From contig NZ_QZWZ01000001.1 of assembly GCF_003601975.1 (NCBI RefSeq), positions 310,001 through 374,000 on the forward strand: a stretch of DNA of 64,000 nucleotides, written 5' to 3'. Below, one piece after another: positions 11,075 through 19,831 of the stretch (the stretch's first letter is position 1; each line of letters starts with the position of its first letter). A program made the position numbers and the translations under genes. The notes under the pieces are model-generated. The model ran no database searches. It had not been told where the DNA came from and worked only from the letters and a program-made list of their open reading frames with translations. The stretch is from Mesorhizobium waimense (GTDB lineage: Bacteria > Pseudomonadota > Alphaproteobacteria > Rhizobiales > Rhizobiaceae).

Positions 11075-11907
11075 CAACGTGCCTCCTTGACCGAAGGCAT
11101 GCCGCGCCGCGACCAGGCCTCGACGCGGCCGAGGATCAGGTTGGAAAACAGCGACAGCATGAGATAGAGCGCGCCCGCCGCGACATAGAAGGTGAAATAG
11201 GCTTTGGTAACGCCCGCCGCCTGCCGCGTTGCCAGCGCGAGTTCGAAAAAGCCGACGACTGCCAGCAGGGCGGTGTCCTTGGTGGCGATCAGCCAGAGAT
11301 TGGCAAGGCCGGGTATGGCGAACGGCAGCATCGCCGGCAATGTGATGCGCCGCAGCAGCAGGCCGGGAGACATGCCGTACGCGCGGGCAGCTTCAATTTG
11401 GCCCTGCGGAATGGCAAGGATCGCGCCGCGAATGACCTCGGTCGAATAGGCGCCCTGGACGAAGCCCAGCACCGCAATACCGGCCACAAGCCCGCTGATG
11501 TCGATGCGCTGATAGCCCATCGCCGTCAGCAGCTGGTTTATCAGGTCGGTGCCGGCGTAGTAGAGCAGCAGGATCAGCACAAGTTCCGGCACGGCGCGCA
11601 CCACGGTCGTGTAGACGGCGAGGAGATCGCGCACCACTGGGCCGCCATAGAGCTTGCCATAGGCGCCGCACGTACCGATCAGCAGGCCGAGGCACGTTGC
11701 GCCGACCGCGATCTCTATCGAATGAAGCAGACCGAGCAACAGAGTCCCGCCCCAGCCGGGCGGCACGGGCGAGAGGAGCTCGATGATGCCGGCCGCCGAG
11801 GCCGGAAGAAGTGCGTCGATCAGCTTCGCCCCCGAATGGCTGGCGCCAGGACTGCTGGAGTTTTCCGCCAGCAGCAAGCTTGGATGGACTGGTCTCGACC
11901 AAACCAT
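11074..11907 (-). CDS. Basic amino acid ABC transporter permease (HisQ-type)
   Basis: Up to 277 residues; second subunit of the permease heterodimer. Typical features are IIELLSPVPPGWGGTLLLG at the start of homology (~residue 40), AVPELVLILLLYYAGTD, and the EAA-loop AARAYGMSPGLLLRRITLPAM. The annotated ATG at 11907 lies inside one arm of an 11-bp hairpin, has no good ribosome-binding site, and adds ~39 residues of non-family sequence. A start closer to residue 27-40 is therefore likely; there is no convincing ATG there, so the true start is uncertain. It overlaps the next permease by 1 bp. Confidence 0.9.
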   Translation of the reverse strand: MVWSRPVHPSLLLAENSSSPGASHSGAKLIDALLPASAAGIIELLSPVPPGWGGTLLLGLLHSIEIAVGATCLGLLIGTCGAYGKLYGGPVVRDLLAVYTTVVRAVPELVLILLLYYAGTDLINQLLTAMGYQRIDISGLVAGIAVLGFVQGAYSTEVIRGAILAIPQGQIEAARAYGMSPGLLLRRITLPAMLPFAIPGLANLWLIATKDTALLAVVGFFELALATRQAAGVTKAYFTFYVAAGALYLMLSLFSNLILGRVEAWSRRGMPSVKEAR

Positions 11908-11934
11908 GCGGAATGGGCAGCACTCCGCATGGTT
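11902..11934 (-). promoter_or_regulatory. Intercistronic hairpin between binding protein and permease genes
   Basis: Perfect 11-bp inverted repeat (AACCATGCGGA / TCCGCATGGTT) with an 11-base loop, placed 20 bp after the binding-protein stop. Hairpins at this place in ABC-importer operons commonly stabilise the upstream message or attenuate transcription, so that the binding protein outnumbers the permeases. There is no T-run, so it is not a simple terminator. Confidence 0.6.
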
Positions 11935-11954
11935 GTTCGCTCAACTGCGGGTCG

Positions 11955-12749
11955 TCAGTTCGACTGGCTGTCTTCGCCGTAGATGTCGAAATCGAAGTAC
12001 TTCTTCGAGATCTCCTCATACTTGCCGTTGGCGCGGATGGCCTTGATGCCGGCGTTGAGCTTGTCCTTCAGCTCGGTGTCTTCCTTGCGGATGCCGGCGC
12101 CGACGCCGGGTCCGAGAACCTCGACATCCGGAGCCACCATGCCCTTCAGGTCGCAGCACCCCTTGCCCTGGTCGGACTTGAGGAACTCGCCGAGTGCGAT
12201 CGAATCGGCCTGCACCGCGTCGACACGGCCGGCTGCGAGGTCCTGATTGGCCTCGTCCTGGGTCTGGTATTCCTTGATTTCCGCTGCACCGGTGAAGTGC
12301 TTCTTGGCGTAGACGGCATGCACGGTCGACACCTGCACCCCGATGACCTTGCCCTTGAGGTCATCCGGCGTGGCGCCGAACTTCTGGTCCTTCGGTCCGA
12401 TGATGGCGGTCGGCGTGTTGTAATATTTGTCGGAGAAGTCGATCGTCTTCTTGCGCTCCTCGGTGATCGACATCGAGCTGGCGATGACGTCGATCTTCTT
12501 GGTGGTCAGCGCCGGGATGATGCCGTCCCAGGCGACGGGGGTGATGACACACTCGAGCTTTTCTTCAGCGCAGACGGCGTCGATGAAATCGATCTCCCAG
12601 CCGACCCATTTGCCCGAAGCGTCAGGCGACGTGAAAGGCGGATAGGGCTCGGCGGCGACGCCGATCTTGACCGGATCGGCCTTGGCCACGCCCATGGCGG
12701 CGACGCCGAGCAGCAGCGCTGCGGCGAATGTCTTCAGAACAGTCTTCAT
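11955..12749 (-). CDS. Periplasmic lysine/arginine/ornithine-type binding protein
   Basis: A 264-residue class-F solute-binding protein. The Sec signal peptide ends around AMGVAKA-DP (residue ~24). The mature part has the HisJ/ArgT signature IGVAAEPYPPF, followed by GWEIDFIDAVC, SSMSITEERKKTIDFSDKYYNTP and an Asp/Gln-rich ligand region (RVDAVQADSIALGEF). The SITEERxxxIDFSxxY stretch is typical of basic-amino-acid binders. A pair of Cys residues (KGCCDLKG) is unusual for this group. The ATG has GGGAG seven bases upstream. It delivers its ligand to the two permeases encoded downstream. Confidence 0.93.
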   Translation of the reverse strand: MKTVLKTFAAALLLGVAAMGVAKADPVKIGVAAEPYPPFTSPDASGKWVGWEIDFIDAVCAEEKLECVITPVAWDGIIPALTTKKIDVIASSMSITEERKKTIDFSDKYYNTPTAIIGPKDQKFGATPDDLKGKVIGVQVSTVHAVYAKKHFTGAAEIKEYQTQDEANQDLAAGRVDAVQADSIALGEFLKSDQGKGCCDLKGMVAPDVEVLGPGVGAGIRKEDTELKDKLNAGIKAIRANGKYEEISKKYFDFDIYGEDSQSN

Positions 12750-12806
12750 GTCAGAACTCCCAGTTTGTTATTGGTTCCCGGTTCTTCGCCCGCTTTCGGT
12801 CTGGAT

Positions 12807-13619
12807 CTAGCCGATGTTGCGGATGAATTGTTTGAGCCTTTCGGATTTGGGCGCACCGAAGATCTGCTCCGGCGGTCCTTCTTCCTCGACCAGCCCGTTG
12901 TAGAGGTAGACGACATGCGTCGCGACCTCGCGGGCAAACTTCATCTCATGGGTAACCAGCACCATGGTGCGGCCTTCGCGCGCCAGGTCGCCGATCACCT
13001 TCAGCACCTCGCCGACCAGTTCCGGATCGAGCGCCGAGGTCGGTTCGTCGAACAGCATGACGCGCGGATTGATCGCCAGCGCCCGGGCGATCGCCGCGCG
13101 CTGCTGCTGTCCCCCAGACAGATAGGCCGGATAGACGTCGCGCTTTTCGGCGAGGCCGACTCGGGCAAGCAGCTTTTCAGCCTGGGCGATCGCCTCGTCG
13201 CGCTTGACGCCGAGCACGTGCACCGGAACCTCGATGACGTTCTCGATCAGCGTCATGTGGCTCCACAGGTTGAAGTTCTGGAACACCATGCCCAGCTTGG
13301 AGCGGATGCGCTCGATCTGCCTACGGTCGGCGGGAATGGTGTGGCCGTGGCTGTCGGCCTTCAGCTTGATCTCCTCGCCATTGACGCGGATGATGCCGCT
13401 GGTTGGATTTTCCAGGCAGTTGATGCAGCGCAAAAGCGTCGACTTGCCGGAGCCTGAACCGCCGATGATGGCGATGACCTCACCGTCGCGCGCCGACAGC
13501 GAAACGCCCTTCAGCACATGCAGTTCGCCGAATTTCTTGTGCAGGTTCTCGACATGGATGGCTTCGGCAGCGCCGTCCTGCGCGGTATGTTTCAGTGCGG
13601 GAGCCGTAGCCGACGCCAT
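12807..13619 (-). CDS. Basic amino acid ABC transporter ATP-binding protein (HisP/GlnQ type)
   Basis: A 270-residue ABC ATPase powering the importer encoded just downstream. Visible are Walker A GGSGSGKST (~residue 54), the Q-loop in LGMVFQNFNLWSHMT, the signature LSGGQQQRAAIARAL, Walker B VMLFDEPTSALDPE and the switch His in VLVTHEMKFAREV. It is the first gene of the leftward unit; 57 bp separate it from the binding-protein gene. Its divergent promoter region (13620-13813) is shared with the DDAH-like gene. Confidence 0.95.
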   Translation of the reverse strand: MASATAPALKHTAQDGAAEAIHVENLHKKFGELHVLKGVSLSARDGEVIAIIGGSGSGKSTLLRCINCLENPTSGIIRVNGEEIKLKADSHGHTIPADRRQIERIRSKLGMVFQNFNLWSHMTLIENVIEVPVHVLGVKRDEAIAQAEKLLARVGLAEKRDVYPAYLSGGQQQRAAIARALAINPRVMLFDEPTSALDPELVGEVLKVIGDLAREGRTMVLVTHEMKFAREVATHVVYLYNGLVEEEGPPEQIFGAPKSERLKQFIRNIG

Positions 13620-13813
13620 TACGCTTTTGGTGCTCCGCGGAGCCGCCGGAGCCGTCGCTGCTGAAATCTTTTACCCATTACCCGTCACGAAACAGAAGTT
13701 TCCTTTCGCAAGATGGACCGTTCCGCTTGCATCCGTCAACCATGGTTTTTGGACCATTGATCACAGCCTGTTGTGGTGGTTAGTGGCGCAACGGACGTTT
13801 CAGGGAGAAGTTG
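13620..13813. promoter_or_regulatory. Divergent control region of the guanidino/amino-acid locus
   Basis: The 194-bp gap between the leftward ATPase gene and the rightward DDAH-like gene must hold both promoters. It includes TTGGACCATTGA at 13749-13760. The same 12-mer occurs at 48761-48772, directly upstream of the GntR-family regulator gene, where it overlaps a TGGTNNNACCA palindrome. This makes it a candidate FCD-type GntR operator, but the regulator acting here is unknown. Confidence 0.4.
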
Positions 13814-14689
13814 GTGGGCAAAACATTCGGGTCGCAGTCCATGGCCGGGCAGCTTGAGCGCGTACTGATGCGCTCCGCCGCCAGCGCCATGCGCAATGCC
13901 AGGGCTTCGGAATGGCACTATGGCCCGGGCTTCGATCCGCAAAAGGCCGCCGCCCAGCACGAGGCGCTGACCAGGCTGGTGGCGGGCTCGGGCGCCGAGA
14001 TCGAATGGCTGACCGACGCCGATGACGGGCTGGCCGATTCCGTCTTCACCCACGACCCTTCGCTGATGACTGACCATGGCGCCATCATCCTGGCCATGGG
14101 CAAAACGCTACGCCGGACTGAACCGGCTTTGCACGAAGCTGCCTACAGTCGCATGGGCATTCCCATCCTTGGCTGCATCGAAAGCCCCGGCCAGGTAGAG
14201 GGCGGCGACTGTGTCTGGGTGGACAAAACCACGCTCGCCGTAGGCCGCGGCGTGCGCACCAACCAGGATGGCATCCAGCAGCTTGCGAACCTGCTTTCGC
14301 CAAAGGGCATCCATGTCTATGGCTTCGACCTGCCGCTCTGGCACGGCGAGGAAGCCTGCCTGCATCTGATGTCGGTGATCAGCCCGCTGGCCGACGATCT
14401 GGCACTGGTCTACGCGCCGCTCCTGCCGGCGGCCTTCTACCAGATGCTGCGCGCCCGCGGCATTCGCCTGGTCGAGGGCGACGCCGACGAATTCTTCGCC
14501 TCCAACGGGCTCAGCCTCAACGTGCTGCCGACCGCGCCGCGCCAGGTGATCGCGGTCGCCGGTTTTCCGAAGACCGCAGCCGCCATGCAGGCTGCCCGCT
14601 GCACGGTCTCGACTTTCGAGGCGGATGCGCTGTGCATCGCCTGCGAGGGCGGCCCGACCTGCCTCACGCGTCCGGTGCTCAGACAATGA
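13814..14689 (+). CDS. DDAH/arginine deiminase-superfamily amidinohydrolase
   Basis: A 291-residue protein of the pentein fold (dimethylarginine dimethylaminohydrolase/amidinotransferase family), which attacks guanidino carbons through a catalytic Cys. The substrate/catalytic motif GQVEGGDCVW is near residue 115, the catalytic His is in EACLHLMSVI (~residue 180), and the nucleophile is the Cys in EGGPTCLTRP close to the C-terminus. The GTG at 13814 is six bases after GGGAG, so it is preferred to the overlapping TTG at 13811. Its stop overlaps the start of the ThDP enzyme (ATGA), so the two are co-translated. It likely turns arginine or a methylated/related guanidino compound into citrulline plus an amine, or a similar reaction. 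Confidence 0.87.
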   Translation: MGKTFGSQSMAGQLERVLMRSAASAMRNARASEWHYGPGFDPQKAAAQHEALTRLVAGSGAEIEWLTDADDGLADSVFTHDPSLMTDHGAIILAMGKTLRRTEPALHEAAYSRMGIPILGCIESPGQVEGGDCVWVDKTTLAVGRGVRTNQDGIQQLANLLSPKGIHVYGFDLPLWHGEEACLHLMSVISPLADDLALVYAPLLPAAFYQMLRARGIRLVEGDADEFFASNGLSLNVLPTAPRQVIAVAGFPKTAAAMQAARCTVSTFEADALCIACEGGPTCLTRPVLRQ

Positions 14690-16266
14690 CCACGATCGGC
14701 GAAGCGCTCATCACCTTGCTCGAGGCCCATGGCGTCGACACCGTCTTCGGCATTCCAGGCGTCCATACGGTCGAACTCTATCGCGGCCTGGCGCGCTCGA
14801 ATATCCGCCATGTCACGCCGCGTCACGAGCAGGGCGCCGGCTTCATGGCCGACGGCTATGCCCGCGCCAGCGGTAGGCCGGGCGTCGCCTTCGTCATCAC
14901 CGGGCCGGGGCTGACCAACACCATCACCGCCATGGGGCAGGCGCGCGCCGATTCGGTGCCGATGCTGGTGATCTCGGGCGTCAACGCCATGCCGACGCTC
15001 GGCAAGGGTCTTGGCCATCTGCACGAACTGCCCGACCAGCGCGGCATGATGGAGAAGGTGGCGCTGTTCTCGCACCGCGTCACCGAGGCCGGCGAACTGC
15101 CCGGCGTACTCGCCCGCGCCTTCGCCCTGTTTTCGTCCTCGCGTCCGGGCCCGGTTCACATCGAGATCCCGACCGATGTCATGGTCAAGCCGGGCGACGG
15201 CATCGAAGCCTTGCTGAGCAATGCCGCGCCGCCGGTTCCCGACGCGGCGGCGATAGAGGAGGCGGCCAGGCTTTGCGCGGCCGCCCGCCGTCCGCTCATC
15301 CTCGCCGGCGGCGGCGCCAGGCGGGCCGAGGCGCCGTTGCGGCGGCTGGCCGAAAGGCTCGGCGCGCCGGTCGTCGAGACCGCCAATGCACGCGGCCTGC
15401 TGCATCGTCATCCGCTTTGCGTGCCGGCAGGCCCCAGCCTGAAGGCGGTGCGGGCGCTGATGGCGGAGGCCGATCTGGTCATTGCGGCCGGCACCGAATT
15501 CGGTCCGACCGAATATGACGGTTATAGCGATGGCGGTTTTGTCCTGCCCGCCAATCTGATCCGCATCGACATCGGCGCCGACCAGCTGGCGCGCCGCCCG
15601 GCCACCGTCGCCATCCAGGCCGACTGCGCCGAGGCGATCGAAGCCATGCTGGCTCGGCTTGGCGATGTGCCGGCTGCATCGGCCGACGGCCCGGCCCGCG
15701 CGGCCGCTGCCCGGCAGGCCGCCCTTGCCGAGCTCGGCCCGGCCATGCAGGCGCAAATGCGCGCGGTCGAAGTGATCCGCGATGCCTTGCCTGGATCGAT
15801 CATCGTCGGCGATTCCACACAGCCGATCTACGCCGCCAACCTTTACTATGACCATGACCGACCGGGTGGCTGGTTCAATGCCGCCACCGGCTTCGGCGCT
15901 CTGGGCTTTGGCCCGCCGGCGGCGATCGGCGCCGCCCTTGCCGTGCCTGAGGCGCCGGTGGTCTGCCTCACCGGCGATGGCGGTTTCCAATTCACCTTGC
16001 CGGAACTGGGCGCCGCACTCGATGCGGATGCGCCGGTCATTTTCGTCGTCTGGAACAATCGCGGCTATCGCGAGATCGAGACCTCCATGCTCGACGTCGG
16101 CGTCGAGCCGGTCGGTGTGTCGCCGGCGCCGCCGGATTTCTGCAAGCTGGCCGAGGCCTATGGCATTGCCGCCGAAAGGCTTGCCGGCGTCGGCGGGCTG
16201 GCGGATGCGCTGAGGCGCGCACGCGCCACCGGGCTGCCCTACGTCATCGAAATCACCGTCGACTGA
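14686..16266 (+). CDS. ThDP-dependent 2-oxoacid decarboxylase, acetolactate-synthase family (possible 5-guanidino-2-oxopentanoate decarboxylase)
   Basis: A 526-residue thiamine-diphosphate enzyme. The conserved catalytic Glu is in TPRHEQGAGFMADGYAR (~residue 50), the central domain is typical of the acetolactate-synthase family, and the ThDP-Mg motif GDGGFQFTLPELGAALDADA... ends in Asn (VVWNN) at ~residue 450. Proteins of this length in pseudomonad arginine catabolism (AruI) decarboxylate 2-ketoarginine. That assignment is suggested here by the overlapping amidinohydrolase and the neighbouring basic-amino-acid importer, but the sequence alone does not prove it. Acetolactate synthase proper is less likely because no regulatory subunit gene is nearby. 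The ATG at 14686 overlaps the upstream stop. Confidence 0.82.
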   Translation: MTTIGEALITLLEAHGVDTVFGIPGVHTVELYRGLARSNIRHVTPRHEQGAGFMADGYARASGRPGVAFVITGPGLTNTITAMGQARADSVPMLVISGVNAMPTLGKGLGHLHELPDQRGMMEKVALFSHRVTEAGELPGVLARAFALFSSSRPGPVHIEIPTDVMVKPGDGIEALLSNAAPPVPDAAAIEEAARLCAAARRPLILAGGGARRAEAPLRRLAERLGAPVVETANARGLLHRHPLCVPAGPSLKAVRALMAEADLVIAAGTEFGPTEYDGYSDGGFVLPANLIRIDIGADQLARRPATVAIQADCAEAIEAMLARLGDVPAASADGPARAAAARQAALAELGPAMQAQMRAVEVIRDALPGSIIVGDSTQPIYAANLYYDHDRPGGWFNAATGFGALGFGPPAAIGAALAVPEAPVVCLTGDGGFQFTLPELGAALDADAPVIFVVWNNRGYREIETSMLDVGVEPVGVSPAPPDFCKLAEAYGIAAERLAGVGGLADALRRARATGLPYVIEITVD

Positions 16267-16444
16267 ATTTTGGCCGGGCAATTTGCGTTATGCATCAGCC
16301 TGGCGAGGCCTCCGTCTGGCCGGCGGCCCGAGCGATGCAAAGACGCGACCCAGCCATGTCGATATTTCAGTTGAGTGATCGAGCGAAAGGCGCGACTTTC
16401 GCCGCCGGCGTGGCCTAAGCATAAGAACACTGGAGCAGTCGAAT

Positions 16445-17152
16445 ATGACGGAAACACTGGACGGCAGGCATATCGTGGTGACCGGCGGCACCGGGGCGCT
16501 GGGCGGCGCGGTTGTCGCCAAGCTCCTGGAGCAGGGCGCGGTCTGCCATGTGCCCAATGCCCATGCCGCCGCACCTTCGAATTTTCCTTTCACCACGCAT
16601 GACCGCGTCAGGCTGGCGCACAATGTCGACCTGTCGGACGCCACCAAGGTTGAGGCGTTCTACCACCAGCTTCCGGAACTCTGGGGTTCCATCCATCTGG
16701 CGGGTGGCTTCACCATGGCGCCGGTGGAGAAGATCGAATCGGCGTCCTTTGCCGAGATGATGGACACCAACGCCCGCACCACTTTCCTGTGCTGTCGCGC
16801 GGCGGTGCGCTCGATGCTGGCGTCGAGCACGGCCGGCCGCATCGTCAATGTCACGGCGCGCCCCGGGCTCGAGCCCAGGCGTGGCTCCGGCATGGTCGCC
16901 TATGCCGCCAGCAAGGCGGCGGTCGCAGCAATGACGCTGGCCATGGCCGAGGAATTGAAAGGCAAGGGCATATTGGTCAACGCCGTGGCGCCCTCGACGC
17001 TCGACACGCCGGCAAACCGCACCGACATGCCGGAGGCCGATTTCACCAAATGGGTTAGCCTTGAAGCCGCCGCCGAGGCGATCGCCTATCTCGCCTCGCC
17101 GGCCAATTTGGCGATGAGCGGCACGCTGGTGCCGCTTTACGGCCGGGCCTGA
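16445..17152 (+). CDS. Short-chain dehydrogenase/reductase-like protein
   Basis: A 235-residue SDR with the cofactor loop TGGTGALGGAV (residues ~13-23) and the Tyr/Lys pair in YAASKAAVAAM. The usual NxSS catalytic-Ser motif before the Tyr reads VNVTARPG here, so the expected Ser is replaced by Ala (with a Thr beside it) and the loop is about two residues longer. The protein may therefore be catalytically weak or use a different geometry. The ATG at 16445 follows a 178-bp spacer after the decarboxylase gene; this gap holds no other gene. It might reduce or oxidise the aldehyde made by the decarboxylase, but that is only a guess from position. It ends at a strong terminator. Confidence 0.85.
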   Translation: MTETLDGRHIVVTGGTGALGGAVVAKLLEQGAVCHVPNAHAAAPSNFPFTTHDRVRLAHNVDLSDATKVEAFYHQLPELWGSIHLAGGFTMAPVEKIESASFAEMMDTNARTTFLCCRAAVRSMLASSTAGRIVNVTARPGLEPRRGSGMVAYAASKAAVAAMTLAMAEELKGKGILVNAVAPSTLDTPANRTDMPEADFTKWVSLEAAAEAIAYLASPANLAMSGTLVPLYGRA

Positions 17153-17169
17153 TCCTTCGGCACATCCCC

Positions 17170-17206
17170 AAAAAAACCCCGCCGGATCGCTCCGGCGGGG
17201 TTTTTG
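17170..17206. terminator. Strong bidirectional terminator
   Basis: Perfect 15-bp inverted repeat with A5 and T5 outer ends around a GC-rich core (CCCCGCCGGA / TCCGGCGGGG) and a TCGC loop, lying between the convergent SDR and rpsA genes. It should stop transcripts from both sides. Confidence 0.92.
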
Positions 17207-17228
17207 GTTTCAGTCGTTGCGAAGGCGC

Positions 17229-18926
17229 TTAGCTGCCCTGCTTCTTCAGCGCGGCACCCAGGATATCGCCCAGCGAAGCGCCGGAGTCGGTCGAGCCGTA
17301 CTGGGCGACCGCTTCCTTCTCTTCGGCGATTTCCAGCGCCTTGATCGAGACCTGCAGCTTGCGGGTCTTCTTGTCGAAGGCGATGACGCGGGCGTCGACC
17401 TTCTGGCCGACGGTGAAGCGCTCGGGGCGCTGCTCGTCGCGGTCACGGCTAAGGTCAGAGCGCTTGATGAAGGTCTCGATGCCGCTGTCGACCAGCCGCA
17501 CTTCCAGACCGCCATCCTTGACGCCGATGACTTCGCAGGTGACGACGGCGTTCTTGCGCAGTTCGCCCGAAGTCGCCGCTTCGCCGACCGTATCCTTGGC
17601 CAGTTGCTTGATGCCGAGCGAGATGCGCTCCTTCTCGATGTCGACGTCGAGCACCTGCGCCTTGACCATGTCGCCGCGATTGTACTCTTCGATGACCTGC
17701 TCGCCCGGACGGGTCCAGTCGAGGTCGGAGAGGTGCACCATGCCGTCCACATCGCCTTCCAGGCCGATGAACAGGCCGAACTCGGTCTTGTTCTTGACCT
17801 CGCCCTCGACCTGGCTGCCGACCGGATGGGTGCGCGCGAAGGCTTCCCACGGGTTTTCCAGCGTCTGCTTGAGGCCGAGCGAGATGCGGCGCTTGGCCGG
17901 ATCGACTTCGAGCACCACCACGTCGACTTCCTGGGTCGTCGACAGGATCTTGCCGGGATGCACGTTCTTCTTCGTCCACGACATTTCCGAAACGTGGATG
18001 AGGCCTTCGATGCCCGGCTCCAGCTCGACGAACGCGCCGTAGTCGGTGATGTTGGTGACGGTGCCCTTGATCTTCTTGCCGATCGGGAACTTGGTGCCGA
18101 TCTCGGACCACGGATCGCTCTCGAGCTGCTTCATGCCGAGCGAGATGCGGTGGGTTTCCTGGTTGATGCGGATGATCTGCACCTTGACCGTCTGGCCGAT
18201 GTTGAGGATTTCGGTCGGATGATTGACACGGCGCCATGCCATGTCGGTGACATGCAGCAGGCCGTCGATGCCGCCGAGGTCGACGAACGCACCGTAGTCG
18301 GTGATGTTCTTGACGACGCCTTCGACAACCTGGCCCTCTTCGAGGTTCTGCACGATTTCCGAACGCTGTTCGGCGCGGCTCTCCTCGAGCACAGTGCGGC
18401 GCGACACCACGATGTTGCCGCGGCGGCGATCCATCTTGAGGATCTCGAAGGGCTGCGGGTTGTGCATCAGCGGGGAAACGTCGCGGATCGGGCGGATATC
18501 GACCTGGCTGCGCGGCAGGAAGGCCACGGCGCCGTCGAGGTCGACGGTGAAGCCGCCCTTGACCTGGTTGAAGATGACGCCTTCGACGCGCTCACCCTTG
18601 GTGAACTTCTCTTCGAGACGGACCCAGCTCTCTTCGCGACGAGCCTTCTCACGCGAAAGCATCGCTTCGCCAAGCGCATTCTCGATGCGCTCGACATAGA
18701 CTTCGACGGTGTCACCGACCTTGAGGGTGGTGTCCTTGCCCTTGACGCCGAATTCCTTCAGCGGCACGCGGCCTTCGACCTTGAGGCCGACGTCGATGAT
18801 GGCCATGTCCTTTTCGATCGCGGTGATCGTGCCCTTGACGACCTGGCCTTCGCCGGAATGGCCGGCGGTAAAAGATTCTTCGAGCAGGCTCGCGAAATCA
18901 TCGCGAGTGGGATTTGCAGCTGACAT
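17229..18926 (-). CDS. rpsA: 30S ribosomal protein S1
   Basis: A 565-residue RNA-binding protein of the small ribosomal subunit that helps mRNAs dock during initiation. Six S1/OB-fold repeats can be followed, for example VVKGTITAIEKDMAIIDVGLKVEGRVP (repeat 1), VVEGVVKNITDYGAFVDLGGIDGLLH (repeat 3), KGTVTNITDYGAFVELEPGIEGLIH (repeat 4). The ATG at 18926 has CCAGGAG five bases upstream; the longer open frame to 18950 begins before this site. The order rpsA-cmk-aroA (read leftwards: aroA, cmk, rpsA) is conserved in alphaproteobacteria. The 206-bp leader towards cmk holds a GCCGCTT/AAGCGGC palindrome (19022-19036) that could be a regulatory hairpin. Confidence 0.98.
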   Translation of the reverse strand: MSAANPTRDDFASLLEESFTAGHSGEGQVVKGTITAIEKDMAIIDVGLKVEGRVPLKEFGVKGKDTTLKVGDTVEVYVERIENALGEAMLSREKARREESWVRLEEKFTKGERVEGVIFNQVKGGFTVDLDGAVAFLPRSQVDIRPIRDVSPLMHNPQPFEILKMDRRRGNIVVSRRTVLEESRAEQRSEIVQNLEEGQVVEGVVKNITDYGAFVDLGGIDGLLHVTDMAWRRVNHPTEILNIGQTVKVQIIRINQETHRISLGMKQLESDPWSEIGTKFPIGKKIKGTVTNITDYGAFVELEPGIEGLIHVSEMSWTKKNVHPGKILSTTQEVDVVVLEVDPAKRRISLGLKQTLENPWEAFARTHPVGSQVEGEVKNKTEFGLFIGLEGDVDGMVHLSDLDWTRPGEQVIEEYNRGDMVKAQVLDVDIEKERISLGIKQLAKDTVGEAATSGELRKNAVVTCEVIGVKDGGLEVRLVDSGIETFIKRSDLSRDRDEQRPERFTVGQKVDARVIAFDKKTRKLQVSIKALEIAEEKEAVAQYGSTDSGASLGDILGAALKKQGS

Positions 18927-19132
18927 ATTTTCTCCTGGAGTGCCCCGCATCTCAAGCGGGACGGGCGCCGTGGGTTAGCGTTGCGTTGGCCTGCCGGCGT
19001 TCCGGGCTACAAAAGCCCTGGGCCGCTTTAAGCGGCAATTCCGGCGCATGAAGAATGCTGGCAGGCTGGTTCGTGCCCGATATGGGTATTTTCTTCGCCG
19101 CCGGCAATCGGCAGCGCGAGGAAAAACCTGGA

Positions 19133-19783
19133 TCAGGCCTTGTTTCTCTTGGCCAGCACGTCGTCGATGATCGCCATGGCTGCAAGAAACGCGGCTTCTA
19201 TAGCCATTTCGCTGGTATCAAGCAAGTGCGCGTCGGCTGCCGGCTTCAGCGGCGAGTCGGCGCGGCCCATGTCGCGCTCGTCGCGGCGCATGATATCGGC
19301 GAGGATCTCGTTGAAATTGGCGGTGCCGCCGATGCTTTCGATCTCGGCCAGCCGCCGCTGCGCCCGCACCTCGGCGCTTGCGGTGACATAGAGCTTAATG
19401 TCGGCATCGGGGCACACCACGGTGCCGATGTCACGCCCGTCGAGCACCGCACCCGGCGGCGTCTTGGCGAAGTCGCGCTGCTTTTCGACCAGGATGCGCC
19501 GCACGGTCGGATACACCGCCACCTTCGAGGCCGCCTCGCCGACCGCATGCGCCGACAGCACGGCGCGGTCGAGCTTGGCAAGGTCGACCTGACGCGCCGC
19601 GGTCTCGGCCGCCGAGACATTGTCGAGCGGCAGGGCGTGCTGGATGAGCGCATGCGCGACCGCGCGATAGGTGAGGCCGGTGTCGAGCAGGTTCAGCCGG
19701 TAGTGGTCGGCGAGCCGGCGGGCGAGCGTGCCTTTGCCGGCTCCGGCGGGTCCGTCGATGGCTATGGTGAAGGTTGAGGTCAT
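19133..19783 (-). CDS. cmk: Cytidylate kinase
   Basis: A 216-residue nucleoside monophosphate kinase that phosphorylates CMP/dCMP with ATP. The P-loop [16 protein letters not shown] is at residues ~8-23, [11 protein letters not shown] is the CMP-binding segment, and [22 protein letters not shown] carries the base-binding Asp/Arg region. The ATG at 19783 is chosen by family length; the frame continues to 19954 through a palindromic repeat and was trimmed. It has no obvious Shine-Dalgarno sequence. It sits between aroA and rpsA in the usual alphaproteobacterial order. Confidence 0.96.
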   Translation of the reverse strand: MTSTFTIAIDGPAGAGKGTLARRLADHYRLNLLDTGLTYRAVAHALIQHALPLDNVSAAETAARQVDLAKLDRAVLSAHAVGEAASKVAVYPTVRRILVEKQRDFAKTPPGAVLDGRDIGTVVCPDADIKLYVTASAEVRAQRRLAEIESIGGTANFNEILADIMRRDERDMGRADSPLKPAADAHLLDTSEMAIEAAFLAAMAIIDDVLAKRNKA

Positions 19784-19831
19784 TAGTAGGTCAACGCCCT
19801 TGTTCGCTTGGCAGCATGCCCTCGCGCCTTC

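Noticed and set aside
14437..16281. 614-codon minus-strand frame over the ThDP enzyme
   Set aside because: Shadow of the decarboxylase and the DDAH-like gene, no recognisable domain.
17217..18923. 568-codon plus-strand frame over rpsA
   Set aside because: Exact antisense mirror of ribosomal protein S1; Leu/Asp/Val-rich composition typical of shadows.
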